NCBI GenBank assembly: GCA_037043455.1
Contig: JAWPHD010005598.1
Location: forward strand, 1 to 64,000
Length of the DNA: 64,000 nt
Reading direction: 5' to 3'
DNA from: Cyrtodaria siliqua
Taxonomy: Eukaryota; Mollusca; Bivalvia; Adapedonta; Hiatellidae
Made by a program: the position numbers and the translations under genes. Positions 59,205-64,000 of this stretch are shown here, in pieces. The notes beneath the pieces are model-generated. The model had not been told where the DNA came from, did no database searches, and worked only from the letters and a program-made list of their open reading frames with translations. Positions within the stretch are counted from its first letter, which is position 1; each line of letters starts with the position of its first letter.

Positions 59205-59785
59205 TTGGGACAGTTAGTGTCGAAAAAGATCGATGGGGGTTTAAACCAGGTTCTAGGGTGCACCAAACCTCACTCTTATCCGCATTGGAACAGTTAGTGT
59301 CGAAAAAGGTCGATGGGGATTTAAACCAGGTTCTACGGTGCACCAAACCTCACTCTTATCCGCACTGGAACAGTTAGTCTCGAAACATATCGATTGGGGG
59401 GTGGGGGAGAGGGGGGGGGTGGGCACTGTTACAGGTTCTAGGGTGCACCAAACCTCACTTTTATCCGCAATGGAACAGTTATTAGTGTCGAAAAAGGTCG
59501 ATGGGGGTTTAAACCAGGTTATAGGGTGCACCAAACCTCACTCTTATCCTCACTGGAACAGTTAGTGTCGAAAAAGGCCGATGGGGGTTTAAACCAGGTT
59601 CTAGGGTGCACCAAACCTCACTCTTATCCGCATTTGAACAGTTAGTGTCGAAAATTGCCGATGGGGGTTTAAACCATGTTCTAGGGTGAACCAAACCTCA
59701 CTCTTATCCGCATTGGAACAGTTAGTGTCGAAAAAGGCCGATGGGGTTTACACCAGGTTCTAGGGTGCACCAAACCTCACTTATA
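59205..59785 (+). repeat. Minisatellite, about 81-bp units
   Basis: About seven copies of a unit with GGAACAGTTAGTGTCGAAAA, GGCCGATGGGGGTTTAAACC, AGGTTCTAGGGTGCACCAAA and CCTCACTCTTATCCGCATT. One copy carries a G-rich insertion. Confidence 0.93.
59396..59423 (+). repeat. G-rich tract, G-quadruplex candidate
   Basis: Six, five, nine and three G residues in runs separated by T or AGA within 28 bases, inside the 81-bp array. Four closely spaced runs of three or more G meet the usual G-quadruplex pattern. Confidence 0.7.
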
Positions 59786-60272
59786 CTATTGTCATCCGAA
59801 TAAAACGTGACAGGGTAAATAAAGATATCCCCGTCAGATTATATTCTCTAAAAAACAAGGCAACATTAATAGGCAATATAAGTATAACACAGATAATCAT
59901 GTATATATGAATATAAAAAATAAAAGCATAGAACGCCACAAAGCAAGTACTCAATGCCTTGGCAGGAGCCAGACAATAAAACCGATAATAAAAACGAAGA
60001 TGTAAATACAACAATTAATAGATTACTTTCTGAAGAGAAATTATGATGAGAATTAACCGATTAATTAATTAATTTAGTTTTAAATAATTAATAGGCTATA
60101 GATGTTTTGAAGCGAAAAATACACTATCCGATATGAACATACACCTATTCAGTTAGATACCCCTATAAAAAGGCTTGGGAATGCAACTAAACAGATAAAC
60201 ATGGATACCAATTTACAATAAATGATAGAAATTCTTAATTTGATTGATATAACGCATATTCTGACACGTGTT

Positions 60273-60815
60273 AAAGGGAATGTAGCGATACAGCCGGTCT
60301 TCATTATTGAGAGTTCTGAAATACTTGAATAAGGGTGAAAAAATTATCAAAATCGGATGATAAACAAAGAAGATATGATCATTTGAAGTTTCTGTTGAAA
60401 CGGATATGGAAGCGGCCATTTTGAGAGCTATGACATCACGGTTCTAAATGACCATATATGGAATATTTATAAATATGAAAATTTACTGTTATAGGGGGAA
60501 AATGACAACAACTGTATGAAAAATATGTAAATACTTAATAGCAATAATGATTTATATGACCAGTAAAAAAAATCATTCATTTGCAGTGATTTTCTTCGTT
60601 TTAAATGATATTTATCAATATTCCATATATGGTAATATGGAACTATGACATCATATTTCTAAAAATGGCGGCTCCCAAATTCGTGTTAGAACAACCTTTA
60701 AATGGTCATATCTTTTTAGTTTATCATCCGATTTTGATAATTTTTTCATCTTTTTCCAAGATTTTCAGAACTCTCAATAACAGAGCTTGTTTGGCTGTGT
60801 CGCTACATTCCCTTT
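60273..60815. mobile_element. Large foldback MITE, TIRs of about 200 bp
   Basis: The left end AAAGGGAATGTAGCGATACA and right end (reversed) AAAGGGAATGTAGCGACACA pair. The arms continue with 'TTATTGAGAGTTCTGAAA', 'ATTATCAAAATCGGATGATA', 'ATATGACCATTT'-like blocks and 'ATGACATCA', meeting near the middle. Total about 543 bp, no coding capacity. No clear target-site duplication. Confidence 0.8.
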
Positions 60816-61530
60816 TTAAGGTAAACAAGCTCGCCGATGGTGCGGCTTTTGCAGACGCTGAGAGAACTGTTTTATATGATGCAGTTCACGGAGTGATCAA
60901 ATCCAAGTAAAACAAAATGGACGGTAATAATCTTCATGGATTTGTTAACGTCAAAAGTAACTTTGTTTGCTTAACATGTCTGACGAATACTTTTATTTGG
61001 ACAATACAGCTGCAGCAGAATCCCGAGATGACTAAGCTGGTTATAATTTGGAGTTTACAGAGCGTCATGCTTTAATCATAACTAATAAAATAGTTGACAC
61101 TATAATTACATTAAACAAATATTATTTTTTCGAAGGTTTAGAAACAAACATTCAACTTCCTAGTGAAATTAAAATTATTAGTTAGCAATTGACAGACGAT
61201 AATGTATTGATTTTCAAATCAAGTGGTGGTGACGGCCGGGTAGTTATCAGTAAATTAGTTTGATACGCTTTTTATTTATCGTGGAAGCGGTGCCTGTGCA
61301 GTGTGCAGTGTGGCGGTGATAAAACGTCACCCCTAGCTTGCAATCAGAACTGATATTCATTCCGATCTTTGGAGATCGCCGAGCCCGATATTTATGTACA
61401 GATACCAGAGGTACATTCACACACTCTTCGTTTTCTTAATTTGATTTTTTCCACTGCTCTAGCTTTAAACGAGTCTGAGTATTGTTTAATCACCCTTTGA
61501 ATATGTTGTCTTCTTTTTAACTTAGTCTTT
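60816..61530. other. Intergenic stretch, no confident feature
   Basis: Directly after the foldback MITE is a short open stretch on + ('LADGAAFADAERTVLYDAVH', to a stop at 60908-60910) that looks protein-like in composition. I do not recognise it and see no convincing splice context, so it is not called a gene. The rest is AT-rich unassigned DNA. Confidence 0.4.
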
Positions 61531-61545
61531 TGACTTTTACTTGTG

Positions 61546-61802
61546 TTTGTTTGTTTGTTTGTTTGTATGGTGTTTTACGTCATTTTCAACACAGGTAAGG
61601 TTATAAATGACGGTCGATTTTTTTATGGTAGAGGCAGACCACCCACTTTTCCTGGGTAGAACCAGTACTGTACAACTTCCCTCCATCCGTAAGAATCGAC
61701 ACTGCCTCACTTCCAAGTCGAGCCCAGAGTGGGATTCGACCCTCAGCGGTGAGAGGCGAAGGTTTACAACGCAACGTCTTAACCATTCGACTACGGAGAG
61801 GC
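61546..61802 (-). mobile_element. tRNA-derived SINE with perfect 15-bp TSD
   Basis: On the minus strand it starts at 61802 with a tRNA-like head (A-box region 'GTAGTCGAATGGTTAAGACG', B-box GGGTCGAATCCC). It runs through 'GAGGGAAGTTGTACAGTAC' and 'CTACCCAGGAAAAGTGGG', and ends 'GACGTAAAACACCATACAAA' plus (CAAA)n. TGACTTTTACTTGTG flanks it exactly at 61531-61545 and 61803-61817. The intact duplication indicates a fairly recent insertion by LINE-type target-primed reverse transcription. Confidence 0.92.
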
Positions 61803-61819
61803 TGACTTTTACTTGTGAG

Positions 61820-62370
61820 ACGCATGCTTTATAACCTCTGCTCCCAATTCTATTTTGCTTATTTCACCCATTTCTTTCTCGTTTAGAGCAAAAACATTTT
61901 GTTAGAAACTGTGACGATACGCCGCCGGCCATGGAATGGTATGAAGATACCACACTGAAGGTTCCATTTTCACCGTCATATTCATACCATCTTCGGAATG
62001 GCTAAAATGTTCGTAGTATTGACTTTTAAATATTGAGTTCTGTTCAGTTCGGGGCTTTCAAATGTCCCTTTCATAGTATGTTTGCAAGTAGATTCACAAA
62101 TTTGGCCGTACAGCTGTACAGATAGACATATATTTAATATTGAATTGAATGAACCTATCTCTAACCTAGATATAATAAAATGTTAAAAATTTCAGAGGAG
62201 TTTACACAAAAACAAATTACCAACAAAACAAAATAAACGAAGATGCGTTATTATTAATTTTGATGAATTTACTGGGCCTGGTACACTCTGGACTTGTTAC
62301 TGCGATAATTATTATTTTGATCAGTTTGGTATAATTCCACCATAAGAAGTTTAACTTACATGCCCAATAT
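61820..62370. other. Intergenic stretch without assigned features
   Basis: AT-rich sequence. A small inverted pair occurs near 61936-61997 ('TGGTATGAAGATACCACA' / 'CATACCATCTTCGG'). No gene is seen. Confidence 0.45.
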
Positions 62371-62377
62371 AAAATAG

Positions 62378-62830
62378 ACAAGAGGCCCAAGAGGGCCTGT
62401 GGACGCTCTACTGGCTAAAACAGCTCTTATAGATTTAGATAGATATAGCTAGATATAGCTCTCTTCTCCTATAGATTTAACAAAGGAAATATGTTTATAG
62501 CATTTTTCAACAAATCAAGGGCCATAACTCTGTTATTACTAACAAGATCTAGCTGTTTTTCGAAATTGTCCAAGATTTCATTGATATACTGCGCTTTGCA
62601 CAACTAGACATCATACGGAGGCTTCCTGCCAAATTTCGTAGAAATCCAACAAGCCGAGTAGCGCCGACAAGAAATTTAAAATAAAACTCAGTCAAAAATC
62701 AGCGAACTGGAACAAAATCATGATATGCACAACTGGACATCTTACCGATGCTTCCTGCCAAGTTTCGTCGAAATTCAACAAGGCATTTAAGATGAGTAGC
62801 GCAGACAAGAAATTTTAAAGTAAGTGTCAA
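62378..62830 (-). mobile_element. Family C-like HINE element, minus orientation
   Basis: The left edge 62378-62418 is the reverse complement of the family B/C tail, with an intact hairpin (AGGCCC-AAGA-GGGCCT) and CGCTCTACTGGC. The body has two units ('GCACAACTAGACATCATACG', 'CTTCCTGCCAAATTTCGTAG'). The 5' head is missing and it runs into a poly-A/T tract. Confidence 0.7.
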
Positions 62831-62849
62831 GTAATTAAAAAGATAATGA

Positions 62850-63009
62850 ATTTTCTTTTTAAAAAAATTCAAAAAAAAATTCAAATCTATCAAAAAAAAA
62901 AAAAGAAAAAAAAAAAAATAGAAACAAAAAAAAAAAATTAAAACATTTAAAAAAAAACAAAAAAACAAAAAAAAAAAATGTAATTAAAAAAAAAAAAAAA
63001 AAAAAAAAG

Positions 63010-63041
<32 letters not shown>

Positions 63042-63045
63042 TGTT
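62850..63045. repeat. Poly-A followed by poly-T low-complexity tract
   Basis: About 150 bp nearly all A, then about 28 T. This can form a long A/T hairpin and may be an inverted junction between two elements or an assembly-error region. The K/F-rich frames here are artefacts. Confidence 0.85.
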
Positions 63046-63049
63046 ACCC

Positions 63050-64000
63050 CCGGAGCGCGTCCAAATTTGACACCAGGGTCACCATTTGAACAAACTTGGT
63101 ATAGGACCTTAAGCTGATGGTACATGTAATACAAGAGAGCTCTGTGCCATGTGGTTCCAGAGAAGAAGATGTTTTTCAGTTTTTCCCTATACAAACCTAA
63201 GTAAAACTATGACCCCCACGGTGGGGCCAAATGTGACCAAACTCCCAGGGTGGGGCCAAATGTGACCGATGGGTCACCATTTGAACAAACTTGGTAGAAG
63301 ACCATAAGCTTATAGCAAATGCAAAATATTAAACCTCTGGCTCTTGCAGTTTCAGAGAAGAAGATTTTTTCAGTTTTTCCCTATACATGTCTATGTAAAA
63401 GATATGACCCTTGGGGCGGGGTCAAATGTGACCCCAGGGTCACCATTTGAACAAACTTGGTAAAGGACCATAAGCTTATAGCAACAGCAAAATATTAAAC
63501 CTCTGGCTCTTGCAGTTTCAGAGAAGAAGATTTTTTTAAGTTTTTCCCTATACATGTCTATGTAAAACATGTGACCCTTGGGCCGGGGCCAAATGTGACC
63601 CCAGGGTCACCATTTGAACAAACTTGGTAAATTACCATAAGCTTATAGCAACAGCAAAATATTAAACCTCTGGCTCTTGCAGTTTCAGAGAAGAAGATTT
63701 TTTAAGTTTTTTCCTATACATGTCTATGTAAAACATGTGACCCTTGGGGTGGGGGCCAAATGTGACCCCAGGGTCACCATTTGAACAAACTTAGTAGAGG
63801 ACCATAAGCTGATGCTACATGTAATACATGAGAGCTCTGTGCCATGTGGTTCCTGAGAAGATTTTTTTTCTTCAGTTTTTCCCTATACAAGCCTATGTAA
63901 AACTGTGACCCCGGGGTGGGGCCAAATGTGACCCCTGGGTCACCATTTGAACAAACTTGGTAGAGGACCACAAGCTCATAGCAAATGCAAAATATTAAAC
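63050..64000 (-). repeat. Family D tandem units, minus orientation
   Basis: About six units of about 150 bp read in reverse relative to 19030-19640: 'GGGTCACCATTTGAACAAAC', 'GGACCATAAGCTTATAGCAA', 'GGCTCTTGCAGTTTCAGAGA', 'AGTTTTTCCCTATACATGTC'. The array continues past the window edge, so the element's 5' head would lie beyond 64000 if present. Confidence 0.85.

Larger units (their letters stand above)
59040..59890 (+). mobile_element. Unclassified dispersed element X, copy 2, with internal tandem expansion
   Basis: Same element as 57775-58110, but the block containing 'TTAAACCAGGTTCTAGGGTG' is expanded into about seven tandem units (59205-59785). The flanks on both sides match the single-unit copy, so the array arose by amplification inside the element. 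Confidence 0.65.

Noticed and set aside
60816..60910. Short protein-like stretch LADGAAFADAERTVLYDAVH as an exon
   Set aside because: No family recognised, no clear acceptor, and the stop follows soon after. Left as an unassigned stretch.
62699..63194. Phe/Lys-rich frames resembling membrane proteins
   Set aside because: Direct translation of poly-A/poly-T tracts.

Overview
This is a eukaryotic, AT-rich, very repeat-dense genomic window, most likely from a bivalve mollusc. I infer that from tRNA-derived SINEs ending in a 'GACGTAAAACACCA' type tail, from the style of the dispersed repeats and from the gene structure. The species cannot be fixed from the sequence alone; a freshwater mussel or clam genome is my best guess. 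There are no bacterial features, and almost every long open frame is an artefact of tandem repeats.

One real host gene is visible: the 3' half of WDR81 (WD repeat-containing protein 81, a BEACH/WD40 endosomal regulator) on the + strand. It runs from about 6374 to the stop codon at 44804-44806. I could assemble 19 exons by hand with matching splice phases at every junction, giving one continuous frame of about 988 residues. They encode an acidic/low-complexity linker, the conserved helical region that follows the BEACH domain, the conserved 'VGNRI' and 'GNWLAYW' segments, and a C-terminal seven-bladed WD40 propeller. The BEACH and kinase-like N-terminal half must lie upstream of base 1. One intron has a GC-AG boundary.

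The introns and the downstream intergenic DNA are packed with repeats. (1) Two families of HINE/Helentron-like elements (A: 1-977, 11104-13647, 22608-26184, 53232-54831; B: 991-3523, 34905-35622, 46045-46560, 52618-55072) and related families C and D share one architecture. This is a palindromic 5' head with AGCTCTACTG, a (CCGT/CTGT)n tract, tandem internal repeats of about 150-160 bp, a CAGTAGAGC subterminal inverted repeat, a 3' hairpin and a CTTGTT end. (2) TIR DNA transposons include two with perfect 8-bp target-site duplications (14204-14528 and 41530-42926, hAT type), a pogo/Tigger-like element with TA duplication (32722-33525), and others. (3) tRNA-derived SINEs at 18221-18488 and 61546-61802 have clear target-site duplications. 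(4) About a dozen minisatellites are present, including one of about 3 kb (27838-30835).

The most interesting observation is that two minisatellites were seeded by WDR81 exons. The array at 31160-32424 is made of about 22 copies of a unit of about 60 bp holding the 3' splice site plus the first 29 nt of the exon at 32396-32455. Because 60 is a multiple of three, most nearby duplicated acceptors would splice in frame and add a 20-residue repeat. The array at 44765-45245 is a 45-bp repeat made from the last codons and stop codon of the terminal exon. A decayed duplicate of the acidic exon lies at about 6245-6345. Downstream of 45.3 kb I see no host gene, only repeats and unassigned DNA.
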